Assembly (NCBI RefSeq): GCF_900109785.1
Contig: NZ_FOBH01000003.1
Span: 346,690 to 410,689, forward strand
Direction: 5' to 3'
DNA: 64,000 nt
Source: Nitrosovibrio tenuis
GTDB taxonomy: Bacteria > Pseudomonadota > Gammaproteobacteria > Burkholderiales > Nitrosomonadaceae
Numbering within the stretch: the stretch's first letter is position 1; each line of letters starts with the position of its first letter. Made by a program: the position numbers and the translations under genes. Of this stretch, positions 1-8,566 are shown piece after piece. Under the pieces are notes generated by a model. The model was not told where the DNA came from. It searched no databases and worked only from the letters and a program-made list of their open reading frames with translations.

Positions 1-159
1 CGCATGCAACAGGGGTTCGCCTGGCTTTACCTTTCCTCCAGGAAATTCCCAATACCCTGCATACGGTTTTCCTTCAGGCCGGCTTGCCAGAAGAAAGGCG
101 CCATCAGCGCGGTTAATGATCGCGACAGCGACTTCAACAATGGGAGAATGCAATGGCAT
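1..159 (-). CDS. mutT: MutT-like Nudix hydrolase, 5' part only (cut by window edge)
   Basis: The first 53 codons of a gene that continues left of the window. The ATG at 159 is followed by a Nudix N-terminus: a beta-strand EVAVAII, then LLASRPEGKPYAGYWEFPGGKV, of which GYWEFPGGKV is the classic start of a Nudix box. Known family members remove 8-oxo-dGTP from the nucleotide pool; many betaproteobacterial versions also carry a C-terminal thiamine-phosphate-synthase-like domain, which cannot be seen here. It lies 19 bp downstream of the DUF815 ATPase gene on the same strand, so the two are probably co-transcribed. I see no clear ribosome binding site, so translation may be coupled to the upstream gene. 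Confidence 0.85.
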   Translation of the reverse strand, partial: MPLHSPIVEVAVAIINRADGAFLLASRPEGKPYAGYWEFPGGKVKPGEPLLHA

Positions 160-178
160 GGCGTGTCGAAATCGGCAA

Positions 179-1051
179 TCAGATTTGCCGCGTTTCCTCT
201 TTTCCTGCCCAGTCGCGGACAAATTGCCACGCTACCCGTCCACTTCGGGAACTGCGTCCCAGCGCCCATCGCAGCGCCGCTTCGCGTACCGGCGGGGTCA
301 TTTCCCCCATGCCATAATAAGTGAGCCATTGGCCCACAGCGTCAAGATATTGGTCCTGATCGAAGGGGTAGAAAGACACCCATAGACCGAATCGTTCCGA
401 TAACGAGATTTTTTCTTCGACTGCTTCGCCTGGATGAATCTCTTCCCCGATATGCCTGGTCTCCCGATTGTCCTGCATGGATTCGGGCATCAGGTGGCGG
501 CGATTGGAAGTGGCATAGACCAAAACGTTCTCCGAGGCCGTGGCGACCGAACCATCCAGTACGACCTTCAGCGCCTTGTAACCAGGCTCGCCGGATTCAA
601 AAGATAAATCGTCGCAGTAAAGAATGAAGCGCTCGGGGCGTCGGTAGATTTGCTCAACGATATCGTGCAGATCGGTGAGATGGTGTTTTTCCACCTCGAT
701 CAGGCGCAATCCTGACGCCGCATATTTGGTCAGCATTGCTTTGACCAGCGATGACTTGCCCGTGCCGCGCGCCCCCGTCAGCAGGACGTTATTGGCGGGA
801 CAGCCCCGCACGAACTGATGCGTATTTTGATCTATGAGTTTTTTTTGCGCATCTACTCCCCGCAGGGCGTCGAGGGTAATGTGATGAGGGTGTGCTACAG
901 GTTGTATGAAGCCTGTCCCGCGGCCGTATTTTCGCCAGCGAAATGCCACGGCGGTATCCCATCCGCTATTGGATTGCTGAGCCGGCAATAGCGCTTCCAG
1001 ACGGGAAAGCAGACCTTCAGCCCGCCTGTATAACTTGTCCCAATCGTTCAT
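179..1051 (-). CDS. DUF815-family AAA ATPase
   Basis: A 290-residue ATP-binding protein of the DUF815 (PF05673) family. Walker A is GARGTGKSS near residues 93-101, and a Walker B-like strand FILYCDDLSF lies near residues 142-151. The end of the protein is rich in Arg and Ser and resembles a AAA lid. The ATG at 1051 is preferred to the in-frame TTG six codons upstream, because AAGG sits about 12 bases before it and homologues start with MNDWDKL-like sequence. The cellular role of this family is not established. It precedes mutT on the same strand and lies near argJ, a gene order common in betaproteobacteria. Confidence 0.85.
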   Translation of the reverse strand: MNDWDKLYRRAEGLLSRLEALLPAQQSNSGWDTAVAFRWRKYGRGTGFIQPVAHPHHITLDALRGVDAQKKLIDQNTHQFVRGCPANNVLLTGARGTGKSSLVKAMLTKYAASGLRLIEVEKHHLTDLHDIVEQIYRRPERFILYCDDLSFESGEPGYKALKVVLDGSVATASENVLVYATSNRRHLMPESMQDNRETRHIGEEIHPGEAVEEKISLSERFGLWVSFYPFDQDQYLDAVGQWLTYYGMGEMTPPVREAALRWALGRSSRSGRVAWQFVRDWAGKEETRQI

Positions 1052-1364
1052 GAATATATAACCTTGCAACTGCTATCACTGAGAAGGTAAAAGATGATCC
1101 CGAAGATGATCCCGATCGTTACACGCGGGCCCATGACCAATTATGTGTGCTAACGCACTGAACCGTTCAGCTAAAAGAGGTGATGATGAGTCCGGTACGT
1201 CAAGCGTATACCTGGCGGCGGATACCGGAGTTCATATCGTAATGGATTGCTCGCGCGATTGCTAACACAAGATAAAAATCAATTGCTGGATGAGTTACTG
1301 CATCGGCAAGCGAGTGCATTCCAGACACTTGTTAAAACCAAGCACAACATTGAGGAGATAAATC
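1052..1364. other. Intergenic region between divergent genes
   Basis: About 310 bases between the minus-strand ATPase gene and the plus-strand EF-hand gene, so it should hold divergent promoters. A short direct repeat of GATGATCCCGA lies near 1093-1115. I see no credible gene. The ribosome binding site GAGGAG sits just before the ATG at 1365. Confidence 0.5.
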
Positions 1365-1898
1365 ATGAACAATATGCCTAGTAAAAAGTCACTTATGTCT
1401 CTCGCCCTGGGTTCTGCCTTTGCCGCTACGCTCGGTACCGCATCCGTTGTGTCGGCGGGGGACACCCCGTTTGCTGTGCAATCCCTTGATAAAGGTTACA
1501 TGGTGGCGCAAGCGTATGAAAAGAAGGATGACTATGGCGGGAAGAGCGATGAATATGGTGAAAAGAGGGGTTACGACAAATCGGGCGAGGGCCGATGTGG
1601 AATGTCCATGGCGGATACCGACAAGGATGGCCGGGTGAGCAGGGACGAGCACGCCCGCCATTGCGAAGTCATGTTCGACAAGATGGACACCAATAAAGAC
1701 GGATATATAGATAAGGATGAGGCAGCAAAAATGAGAAAGATGCACGGCCATCGCCATGGGCATCGGGCCGGTGACCGGTCGGGATATGGAGAGCGCTCGG
1801 ACTCAGGCGATCGGTCGGGCTACGGCGGGCGCTATAACGATTACGGAGAACGGGCGGGTGACCGCGAGCTGCCGCACATGAAACCCATGGGCGAGTAA
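1365..1898 (+). CDS. Secreted EF-hand protein with HvfA-like N-terminus
   Basis: A 177-residue protein with a signal peptide (residues 1-31, cleavage likely after SAG or VSA). Residues 33-50 (DTPFAVQSLDKGYMVAQA) resemble the conserved N-terminus of HvfA-type small exported proteins, and residues 74-80 are GEGRCGM, similar to the EGKCG units of that family. Two EF-hand calcium loops follow: DTDKDGRVSRDE (84-95) and DTNKDGYIDKDE (108-119). A His-rich stretch (126-134) and a Gly/Arg/Asp/Tyr tail with RSGYG repeats (138-167) end the protein. There are only two cysteines, C78 and C100. Calcium binding is likely; the HvfA relationship is inferred from motif memory. No HvfB/MNIO or HvfC-like partner gene is in this window. 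Confidence 0.75.
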   Translation: MNNMPSKKSLMSLALGSAFAATLGTASVVSAGDTPFAVQSLDKGYMVAQAYEKKDDYGGKSDEYGEKRGYDKSGEGRCGMSMADTDKDGRVSRDEHARHCEVMFDKMDTNKDGYIDKDEAAKMRKMHGHRHGHRAGDRSGYGERSDSGDRSGYGGRYNDYGERAGDRELPHMKPMGE

Positions 1899-2040
1899 AT
1901 ACTTTCTTACGCAATAAATGGTTGCGCCCAGGTTGGGCTATCCCTACCGCGACGGAAGCGTCGGAGATTACAAGATTTATGCGTCAAATTCGGCTGGTTG
2001 CGCGTATGACGAGGATGCGCGCAACCTGTTCCCTATGTTG

Positions 2041-3279
2041 CTAACTCCGATAGCTTGCGTTGATCGTCACATAATCGTGGGATAAATCGCATGTCCAGAT
2101 TGTGGCCGACGCCTGTCCCCGCTGAAGTACGACCCGGATGGTGATTTCAGACTGCTTCATCACTTGTTGACCGTCCTGTTCCCGGTAGCCTCGGGCCCTG
2201 CCGCCATTCTCAGCAACCAGCACATCGTCGAGGTACAGTCGTAGCTTGTTTACATCAAGCCCATCCAGGCCGGCGTAGCCGATTGCCGCCAGTATCCGGC
2301 CCAGATTCGGATCAGATGCAAAGAAAGCGGTCTTAACCAGGGGCGAGTGGGCAATGGCATAGGCTGTTTTAGTACACTCATCCGATGTTTTGCCGCCCTC
2401 GACCCTGACGGTAATGAATTTGGTCGCGCCTTCGCCGTCACGCACTATTGCTTGCGCGAGCTGTGTCGCAACATCCGTTATCGCCGTTTTCAGGGTATTG
2501 AATGCTGCGCTGGTTTTGTCGGATATAGATGAATTCCCGGCGCGGCCGGTGCTGATCAAAACGAACGCGTCGTTAGTGGAAGTATCTCCGTCCACGGTAA
2601 TACGATTGAACGAATTGTCTGTTGCGTGCCGCACGATTTCTTCGAGAAGCGGTTGGCTCAAATTGGCATCGGTTGCAATGTAACTCAACATTGTTGCCAT
2701 GTTTGGGCGAATCATCCCAGAGCCCTTGGCGATCCCGGTAATGGTTATTGTGGCGCCATCGAGCGAAATCTGCTTGGATACTGCCTTGGGCACGAGATCA
2801 GTTGTCATGATTGCCTGAGAGGCAGTAAACCAATTGTCCACTTTGAGGTTGGCTATCGCGAGGGGTAAACCGGCGATGATTTTTTCCACCGGCAGCGGTT
2901 CCATGATAACGCCGGTGGAAAATGGCAGGATTTGCCGATTGCTGCAACCGAGCAAGCGTGCCAGCGCCGCACAAGTGGCGTGCGTATGCGCGAGCCCATC
3001 TTCACCCGTGCCGGCGTTGGCGTTGCCTGTATTGATGACCAATGCATGGATCGGGTTGCCAGGATTCTGGTTGGCAAGATGTTCCTTGGCAACTGTTACC
3101 GGGGCGGCGCAGAAATGGTTTTGGGTAAACACGCCGGCAACTTTTGCGGATTCATCCAATACCATCACAAGCAAATCCTTGCGGCCGGGCTTCTTGATTC
3201 CGGCTTCAGCAATACCCAAGGCTACGCCTTTTACTGGCAGCAATTGTTCCGGTAGTGGGGGTATCAAATTGACAGGCAT
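2041..3279 (-). CDS. argJ: Glutamate N-acetyltransferase / amino-acid acetyltransferase (ArgJ)
   Basis: Bifunctional ornithine acetyltransferase of the arginine pathway. It moves the acetyl group from N-acetylornithine to glutamate and, in bifunctional members, also uses acetyl-CoA. About 412 residues, the usual family length. The self-cleavage site is seen in [17 protein letters not shown], where the autocatalytic Thr follows Ala-Met at the start of the beta chain (NMATM). The start chosen is the ATG at 3279 ([12 protein letters not shown]), which matches family N-termini; an in-frame extension to 3324 looks artefactual. It stands alone rather than beside argD, argF and argG, which lie 17-21 kb away. 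A repeat element sits about 100 bp upstream. Confidence 0.95.
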   Translation of the reverse strand: MPVNLIPPLPEQLLPVKGVALGIAEAGIKKPGRKDLLVMVLDESAKVAGVFTQNHFCAAPVTVAKEHLANQNPGNPIHALVINTGNANAGTGEDGLAHTHATCAALARLLGCSNRQILPFSTGVIMEPLPVEKIIAGLPLAIANLKVDNWFTASQAIMTTDLVPKAVSKQISLDGATITITGIAKGSGMIRPNMATMLSYIATDANLSQPLLEEIVRHATDNSFNRITVDGDTSTNDAFVLISTGRAGNSSISDKTSAAFNTLKTAITDVATQLAQAIVRDGEGATKFITVRVEGGKTSDECTKTAYAIAHSPLVKTAFFASDPNLGRILAAIGYAGLDGLDVNKLRLYLDDVLVAENGGRARGYREQDGQQVMKQSEITIRVVLQRGQASATIWTCDLSHDYVTINASYRS

Positions 3280-3378
3280 AATGACGAAACCGTAATGTAA
3301 AAACGTTGATTCATTCTCAACCAAAACGACACAATGGTATTATTTCGTGGTCTTGCCCGATTTTGATCAAGTACTCTA

Positions 3379-3705
3379 TAAGGAACTCTAAATAAGTCCC
3401 GCGCATGCGATGCGGCTCTGCCGGAGGGTAGGCGCGAAAGGCAACGACGCGTGGGATGCGACCGCACAGGGCCGAGCAGTGCCTTCCCAGGGGCGCGCGA
3501 CCCACAGCGGGAGGCAGTCGCCCAACAATCCATAAGCGTAATCGCCGCATCCCCGACGCTGCCTGATCTCCGTTTTGCGGAGCCCCTCTGGGGATGTTTT
3601 GGATATACACTGCGTTGCGCTTCAAGCTATGACCTGCATTGCGCTTGTGATCATCCGGATTTTACCAGCAACGCGCTCCGCGGAGGACTTGTTCAGGGGT
3701 TCCCT
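3379..3705. mobile_element. MITE-like element, family A copy 1
   Basis: An element of about 327 bp with imperfect terminal inverted repeats. The left end reads AGGAACTCTAAATAAGTCC; the right end, reverse-complemented, reads AGGGAACCCCTGAACAAGTCC. The last 60 bases (from about 3646) are nearly the same as the end of copy 2 at 14935-14997, sharing ATTTTACCAGCAACGCGCTC. The interior is GC-rich and has no convincing reading frame. It lies between argJ and tusA. The lack of a transposase and the paired ends point to a non-autonomous element moved in trans. Confidence 0.75.
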
Positions 3706-3782
3706 GACTCATCTTTAGCTTGCGCCTCCGTGTTTCATTTTCATCACGAACAGTATTTTCATAGGGAATTGAGGAGAAATCC

Positions 3783-4010
3783 ATGAATTGCGACAAGGAA
3801 CTGGATGTGCGTGGCCTGAACTGTCCCTTGCCTATCTTGCGCACTAAAAAATCTCTGGTCGATATGGCTACCGGCCAAGTGCTGAAAATAGTGGCCACGG
3901 ATCCCGGTTCCGTGATTGATTTTCAGGTTTTTGCTGATCAGACGGGCAATGAACTGCTATCCTCGTCAGAAACGGCTGGGGAATTTATGTTCTATATGAA
4001 GAAGAAATGA
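3783..4010 (+). CDS. tusA: TusA-family sulfur carrier protein
   Basis: A 75-residue SirA/TusA-like protein. The CPxP motif (Cys14 in LNCPLPILRTKK) carries persulfide sulfur in this family, for tRNA 2-thiouridine synthesis or sulfur trafficking. It is cytoplasmic. The ribosome binding site GAGGAG lies eight bases before the ATG. It is transcribed alone, just after a MITE-like element, and faces a minus-strand gene. Length and motif fit TusA; which sulfur pathway it feeds cannot be told from the window. Confidence 0.9.
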   Translation: MNCDKELDVRGLNCPLPILRTKKSLVDMATGQVLKIVATDPGSVIDFQVFADQTGNELLSSSETAGEFMFYMKKK

Positions 4011-4069
4011 TCGGCGGAGGCGAACTCACTGTGGCCGATCTAGTAATCGATAAACGCCATCAACCCATA

Positions 4070-4085
4070 CCCCGCCATCGCGGGG
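4070..4085. terminator. GC hairpin downstream of tusA
   Basis: Perfect 6-bp stem CCCCGC/GCGGGG with a four-base loop, 60 bases after the tusA stop. No T-run follows directly, so its role as a terminator is uncertain. Confidence 0.4.
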
Positions 4086-4119
4086 AACAGGGCGTTTAGC
4101 CGGAAAGATCCGATCGCCA

Positions 4120-4143
4120 CCCTTGGGCGCATCCCAAGGGTTT
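4120..4143. terminator. Hairpin between convergent genes
   Basis: Perfect 8-bp stem CCCTTGGG/CCCAAGGG with a five-base loop (4120-4140), followed on the plus strand by TTT. It sits between convergent tusA and the ADP-ribosylglycohydrolase gene and may end tusA transcription. Confidence 0.5.
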
Positions 4144-4234
4144 CAACGGGTTTCACGGCTGTTGTATAGTAAAAACAGCACCGCTTCACTATGAGTACGC
4201 CGAGCCTCTTGATAGAGTTTTTTGATAGAGTTTC

Positions 4235-5191
4235 TTAGCGAAGTGCGGCGCATGCGTCGGCTGCAGAGGACAGCTTTTTGTATCGCGCCAGCCAAGGCAA
4301 CGGAACGGGAAAGGCTGCGTCATTGCGCTGTGCCATATGCGCTGCAACGATGGCGCCGAGCATGATGGAACGGCCGCAACTGTCTCCTCCGGCGCGAATG
4401 TTGGCCTCGATCGCAATGACGTAATCCGTTGCGTGTTGCGCGATATGAAAGATTACCGGCAGGCCTTCCGCGACGTGGCATGCCCTGCCAAAGCGCTCGG
4501 AGGCGGCCACGCTATCGAGGGCGGGTAAGACAAGTGCCCCCTCGAGCAGCGGTTTAAGGATTTTTCCGGCATAGGGCAGGGCATCCGCCAGGGCTTGGGC
4601 AACAGGCAGGCCCTGCAGCAACTGAAATAGAACCGCCGCTGAACACTGTGCAGCGGTAACCGCCAGATCATTATTATTCGTCACACATACCACTTCCTCG
4701 ACCCGACCCAGCAACTCCTCCAGAGTTCCGGCATGCGTTGCAACCAGTGCCGGAAGCGCTGCCAGCGCGGGGTGCTGGTCGTCATTGGCTCCTGATCGGG
4801 CAGGGAAATCGCCTGGATCAAGCGGTAACAGTTTCTGCAACGTCAGCCGGGTAGGCGAATCGATATACCCGACAAATTCGCCGCCCGGTCCAAAGTAGGC
4901 ACGATATTCCGTTTGATATTGTATACGGTTGAAATTGCCGTGCCTGGCCAGATGCTCGAGCATAAGCAGGCAGACCTCACCATATGCGGATGAATCACCA
5001 GGCTTCTTTGTCTTGTGCGCGAAATACCCTTTCGTCCCGGCATAGTGGGCCGCCTCGGGCTGTAAAAATACCAATCCTTTGGATTTTCCAATTTCCGCGA
5101 TACGTGCCGGATCGTAAAGCCAATGCAAGCCAAGCCCGGCTGAATCAGCGACAAGCGCACCCAGTATTGCGGCGCTACCTGCACTCTTCAT
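4235..5191 (-). CDS. ADP-ribosylglycohydrolase-family protein
   Basis: A 318-residue all-helical protein of the ADP-ribosylglycohydrolase (DraG/ARH) superfamily, which removes ADP-ribose from proteins or small molecules using two metal ions. The N-terminus (ILGALVADSAGLGLHWLYDP) fits the family. The C-terminal metal motif is GGDSCGRS where DraG-type enzymes have GGDTD, so one expected metal-binding Asp is replaced by Cys. This variant resembles the J1-crystallin/SelJ branch, and catalysis is not assured. Start: ATG at 5191 with AAGAG about ten bases upstream; a GTG at 5200 is also possible. It follows the trm112 gene on the same strand. Confidence 0.75.
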   Translation of the reverse strand: MKSAGSAAILGALVADSAGLGLHWLYDPARIAEIGKSKGLVFLQPEAAHYAGTKGYFAHKTKKPGDSSAYGEVCLLMLEHLARHGNFNRIQYQTEYRAYFGPGGEFVGYIDSPTRLTLQKLLPLDPGDFPARSGANDDQHPALAALPALVATHAGTLEELLGRVEEVVCVTNNNDLAVTAAQCSAAVLFQLLQGLPVAQALADALPYAGKILKPLLEGALVLPALDSVAASERFGRACHVAEGLPVIFHIAQHATDYVIAIEANIRAGGDSCGRSIMLGAIVAAHMAQRNDAAFPVPLPWLARYKKLSSAADACAALR

Positions 5192-5256
5192 CTGTTTCAC
5201 TCTTCATCTATTTTCCTGTTTTGTTGAGGAAGTACCGGTCCAATCCATTCAGCGGT

Positions 5257-5439
5257 TCACTTAATTTCCACCTCGGGAGGAAATTTTCGTGCCTCATCCT
5301 CCAGCATCACGGGGATGCCGTCCTTAATGGGAAAAGCCAGGCGATCTGCCTTGCAGATCAGTTCATTCTCGTTTTTTTTATATAGCAATGGCCCCTTGCA
5401 TAGCGGGCACACCAGAATGTCGAGCAGTTTTGCGTCCAT
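5257..5439 (-). CDS. Trm112-family protein (UPF0434/YcaR)
   Basis: A 60-residue protein with the N-terminal motif [14 protein letters not shown] and [13 protein letters not shown] typical of the YcaR/UPF0434 group. The zinc-ribbon CPxC is present, but the second Cys pair of full zinc ribbons is reduced to a single Cys (ELICKADR). Start chosen at 5439 (MDAKLL), with GGAGTAAG upstream; the longer frame to 5487 is not supported. In many proteobacteria this gene lies between lpxK and kdsB. Here it follows exbD directly and neither partner is beside it. Confidence 0.88.
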   Translation of the reverse strand: MDAKLLDILVCPLCKGPLLYKKNENELICKADRLAFPIKDGIPVMLEDEARKFPPEVEIK

Positions 5440-5510
5440 AAAGAGTCTTACTCCGATGTTGATAGCTTGCTTGAACCCGGCCGGCATTACTTCCTATAAT
5501 GATTCGGCGC

Positions 5511-5927
5511 CTATTTGGGGTTTTCCGTACTAAAGGTGATATGGTGGTAACCAGCCAGCCGTGCGGCCTCCATAACCGCTATAACGGACTGATGCGTGGC
5601 CTGGGCATCCGCGTGTATCACAATTATGGGATCGGGCCGGTCACCCGCCGCTGTACGGAGGGCATTGCTGAGCGCCTGGCTGCTCGACAATTTAATAGAA
5701 GTGTTATTGATCACGTAATTGCCGGTCGCAGTAATCCCAACATCGATAACGTTGTTACGTTCAGGGGGTTGGTCGGATGCTGCTTGCGGCAGGTTGATTT
5801 CCAGTTCGGAAAATTTTGAGTACGTGGTAGTAATCATGAGGAAAATGAGAATGACCAGCAATACGTCGATCATCGGTACCAGATTGATTTCCGGATCTTC
5901 TTTTTGCCTACCGCGCTGGAAGTTCAT
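5511..5927 (-). CDS. exbD: ExbD/TolR-family proton-channel subunit (copy 1)
   Basis: A 138-residue inner-membrane protein with one transmembrane helix (about residues 20-42, VPMIDVLLVILIFLMI) containing the proton-carrying Asp, followed by a periplasmic domain. With ExbB it turns proton flow into energy for a TonB- or TolA-like partner. It lies 62 bp after the exbB stop, in the same operon. A second exbB/exbD pair is present at 26.4-27.6 kb; that one has its own tonB, while this one has none nearby. Confidence 0.92.
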   Translation of the reverse strand: MNFQRGRQKEDPEINLVPMIDVLLVILIFLMITTTYSKFSELEINLPQAASDQPPERNNVIDVGITATGNYVINNTSIKLSSSQALSNALRTAAGDRPDPIIVIHADAQATHQSVIAVMEAARLAGYHHITFSTENPK

Positions 5928-5989
5928 GGATGATTCGCTATGCTTTGAATAGAAGTTATGCGTTCTCGATAATTTCTAATTGCTGAAAA

Positions 5990-6598
5990 TCAATCCTGCC
6001 GTTCGCCATGCACTATTTCCACTAATTTCAATGCTTGTAATTCCATTTCCACAACCAGTGAGTCCACCTTGGCACGAAAATAACGATAAAAAATCATGCT
6101 TGGGATGGCTACCAGGATACCAAACGCGGCATTGTAAAGTGCCACCGAAATACCGTGAGCAAGCTGTGCCGGGTTGCTATTACCGGGCGAATTTGTGCCG
6201 AAAATTTCGATCATTCCGACCAGGGTTCCAAAGAGGCCCATCAGGGGGCTCAACGAGGCAATCGTTCCCAGCGTAGTGAGATAGCGTTCAAGGTTGTGAG
6301 CGACGGCACGGCCAGCTTCCTCGATCGACTCTTTCATGATTTCGCGCGTGCTCTTGTCGTTTCTCAAACCGGCGGCGAAAATCTGGCCCAGTGGAGAATG
6401 CTTTTGGAGGCGCGCAAGCATATCCTCGCTGACGCCGTTTTTCCGGTATTCGTGCAGCACTTTCGGCAGCAGATCTCTTGGGGTAACTACATTAAGGCGC
6501 AACGCCCATATCCGTTCACCAATGATGGCTACAGCGACTACGGAAGCGAGGATAATGGGCCAGATCGGCCAGCCGGCAGCTTGAATCAGGGCGAACAC
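5990..6598 (-). CDS. exbB: ExbB/MotA/TolQ proton-channel protein (copy 1)
   Basis: A 202-residue membrane protein with three hydrophobic segments (about 8-26, 108-130 and 150-175). The central part LTTLGTIASLSPLMGLFGTLVGMI is the family's conserved channel helix. It forms the pentameric proton channel with ExbD. First gene of the exbB-exbD-trm112 run. The divergent region upstream (6599-6898) separates it from xseA and should hold both promoters. Confidence 0.92.
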   Translation of the reverse strand: MFALIQAAGWPIWPIILASVVAVAIIGERIWALRLNVVTPRDLLPKVLHEYRKNGVSEDMLARLQKHSPLGQIFAAGLRNDKSTREIMKESIEEAGRAVAHNLERYLTTLGTIASLSPLMGLFGTLVGMIEIFGTNSPGNSNPAQLAHGISVALYNAAFGILVAIPSMIFYRYFRAKVDSLVVEMELQALKLVEIVHGERQD

Positions 6599-6898
6599 GC
6601 CACAATCTCCTCAACAGGCGATCATAATCAGAGCCGTAATGTAGCTTGCTGATGGAATTTCAGCAACAATTGCTCATGATTTTTTGTCCACAATTGCTGT
6701 GGATAAGTTTGTGGAAAATTTGGAGATAGAGTGGATAAGTTACCCTTTAATAACAGTTTTTTCTGATCAGACTAATTTTAGTCTTTAAAATAAATGTTAT
6801 AAAACAAGGTATTGCTAGATTATTTCAAATTCACACGAGCCTTTTCCGTGTAATTATGCAATTTTGATAGCCGATGTGGATTATTGTAGAATGTCAAA
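6599..6898. promoter_or_regulatory. AT-rich divergent promoter region between exbB and xseA
   Basis: A 300-base AT-rich gap between genes leading away from each other. It contains two GTGGATAAGTT repeats (about 6710 and 6730). Individual -35/-10 boxes cannot be fixed with confidence. No gene seen. Confidence 0.5.
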
Positions 6899-8281
6899 AT
6901 GAATCTAATCATGGAAATGGAGATCGCTCGCGAGGTTTTAAGCGTAAGCGATTTAAACCGCAGTGCCAAGGACTTGCTCGAGCAGGCCTTCCCATTGTTG
7001 TGGGTCAGTGGGGAAATTTCGAATATCAAGCGTTATGGCTCCGGTCACTGGTATTTTTCGCTCAAGGACGAAAGTTCTCAAGTACGGTGCGTCATGTTCC
7101 GCGATAAAAATCAATACCTGGACTGGGAACCAAGAGATGGCATGCGGGTGGAAGTGCGCGCGCTGGTCACCTTGTACCAGGCGCGTGGAGATTTTCAACT
7201 GAGCGTCGAGACCATCCGCCGTTCCGGCCGCGGGTCGCTGTTCGAAGCTTTCGAACAACTCAAGGCAAGGTTACGAAAAGAAGGGTTGTTTGACCTTGGC
7301 CGTAAAAAACCGTTGCCGGTTTTTCCAAAGCAGATCGGTATCATCACGTCTCCTGCCGCTGCCGCATTGCATGACGTGTTGTCCACGCTCAAGCGGCGCA
7401 TGCCTTCCATACCGGTCATTGTGTATCCCGCCCCCGTGCAGGGCGCCGGTGCCGGCATAAAATTAGCGGAGGCTATTCGACGGGCGGCGAACCGTGCCGA
7501 GTGCGACGTACTGATTCTATGCCGCGGCGGAGGAAGTATTGAAGATTTATGGGCATTCAATGAGGAGGTTGTGGCCTACGCAATCGCCGAGTGCTCCATT
7601 CCCATTGTTAGCGGCGTAGGCCATGAGACCGATTTTACCATCTCTGATTTTGTTGCCGACATCCGCGCGCCCACACCTACGGGCGCGTCCCAGCTTGTCT
7701 GCCCGGCTCGCGAGGAATTATCGCATCGTGTTGAGCTCGCGCGGGGACATCTGCGGCGAGAGATGCGGCGCGGTATCGAAAGCCGCATGCAATACAGCGA
7801 TATGCTGGGGTGCCGTCTGATCCATCCTGGCAAGCAAATTGATGACAAGTTTGCCCGGCTCCAGCGTTTGCGCGAGCGCCTTGCTCGATCATGGCGACGG
7901 GAATCCGAGAGCAGGCACTGGCATTTGCGTGAGCTTAACCAGCGCCTGACCGTTTTACGACCCGATATTGATCGCATGGTTGAGCGCCAGCATGACCTCC
8001 GTTTACGTTTTCGCCGGGCAATCGATGCCCAACTCGAATCGCGTCGGATGGGCTTGCAACGCCAGCAGGCCAATCTGGCCCATCTTAACCCGGAGTCAGT
8101 GCTGGGGCGCGGGTATAGTATCGCTTATACCGCCGATGGCACGGTGCTGAGAAACAGTGCACAGATTGTCCCGGGTGATACGATCCACGTCACATTTGCC
8201 AAAGGATGGAGCAAGGCAAGCATAGTGGAGAAAGGGGAGGAGAACGGGAGGAGAAAGGGGAAGAGTAATGGGCAGGAGTAA
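6899..8281 (+). CDS. xseA: Exodeoxyribonuclease VII large subunit
   Basis: A 460-residue large subunit of exonuclease VII, which with XseB degrades single-stranded DNA in both directions. An N-terminal OB-fold DNA-binding domain (about residues 15-110, [25 protein letters not shown]) is followed by the catalytic domain with [19 protein letters not shown] and [25 protein letters not shown], then coiled-coil segments. Start may be the ATG at 6899 or those at 6911 or 6917. The last 17 codons ([15 protein letters not shown]) come from a GA-rich repeat that runs past the stop, so the C-terminus may be a recent extension. xseB is not adjacent. Confidence 0.95.
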   Translation: MNLIMEMEIAREVLSVSDLNRSAKDLLEQAFPLLWVSGEISNIKRYGSGHWYFSLKDESSQVRCVMFRDKNQYLDWEPRDGMRVEVRALVTLYQARGDFQLSVETIRRSGRGSLFEAFEQLKARLRKEGLFDLGRKKPLPVFPKQIGIITSPAAAALHDVLSTLKRRMPSIPVIVYPAPVQGAGAGIKLAEAIRRAANRAECDVLILCRGGGSIEDLWAFNEEVVAYAIAECSIPIVSGVGHETDFTISDFVADIRAPTPTGASQLVCPAREELSHRVELARGHLRREMRRGIESRMQYSDMLGCRLIHPGKQIDDKFARLQRLRERLARSWRRESESRHWHLRELNQRLTVLRPDIDRMVERQHDLRLRFRRAIDAQLESRRMGLQRQQANLAHLNPESVLGRGYSIAYTADGTVLRNSAQIVPGDTIHVTFAKGWSKASIVEKGEENGRRKGKSNGQE

Positions 8282-8309
8282 GGGCAGGAGTAAGGGGCGG
8301 AAGTAATGG
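8226..8309 (+). repeat. GA-rich degenerate repeat at the 3' end of xseA
   Basis: Short units rich in GGAG/GGGA, including two copies of GGGCAGGAGTAA around 8269-8292. The repeat spans the stop codon of xseA. Confidence 0.6.
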
Positions 8310-8318
8310 ACAGGTGAT

Positions 8319-8336
8319 CAGGGAAACTCTGAATAG
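8319..8336 (+). mobile_element. Possible orphan end of a family A element
   Basis: CAGGGAAACTCTGAATAG resembles the family A terminal repeat AGGGAACCTCTGAATAAG. No matching right end was seen before the DUF423 gene, so this may be a remnant or a chance match. Confidence 0.35.
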
Positions 8337-8566
8337 CGCTCCCTCGCATCCCGTAAGGCCCATTCCGAGGTACACCGGAATTGGAAGAGCGCAAAACTAT
8401 CCATCGTCCCCGCCGATTTCGCTTATCCTATCGTTCCAGGCGGGCTTGGAGCACGGGCTTGCAGTTTTTGCCTATGCAAATCAGATCAGGATAATAATCC
8501 GGAGTTCATGGAGCGTCGGTCGGACGCCAACTCCCAAGTTCTCTTCATCAGGAAAATATTTTTTCA

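Noticed and set aside
179..385. Plus-strand frames at the window start
   Set aside because: They are antisense to the ATPase and mutT genes, both of which have recognisable motifs.
3264..3786. Frames on both strands between argJ and tusA
   Set aside because: They fall within family A copy 1 and show no protein-like pattern.
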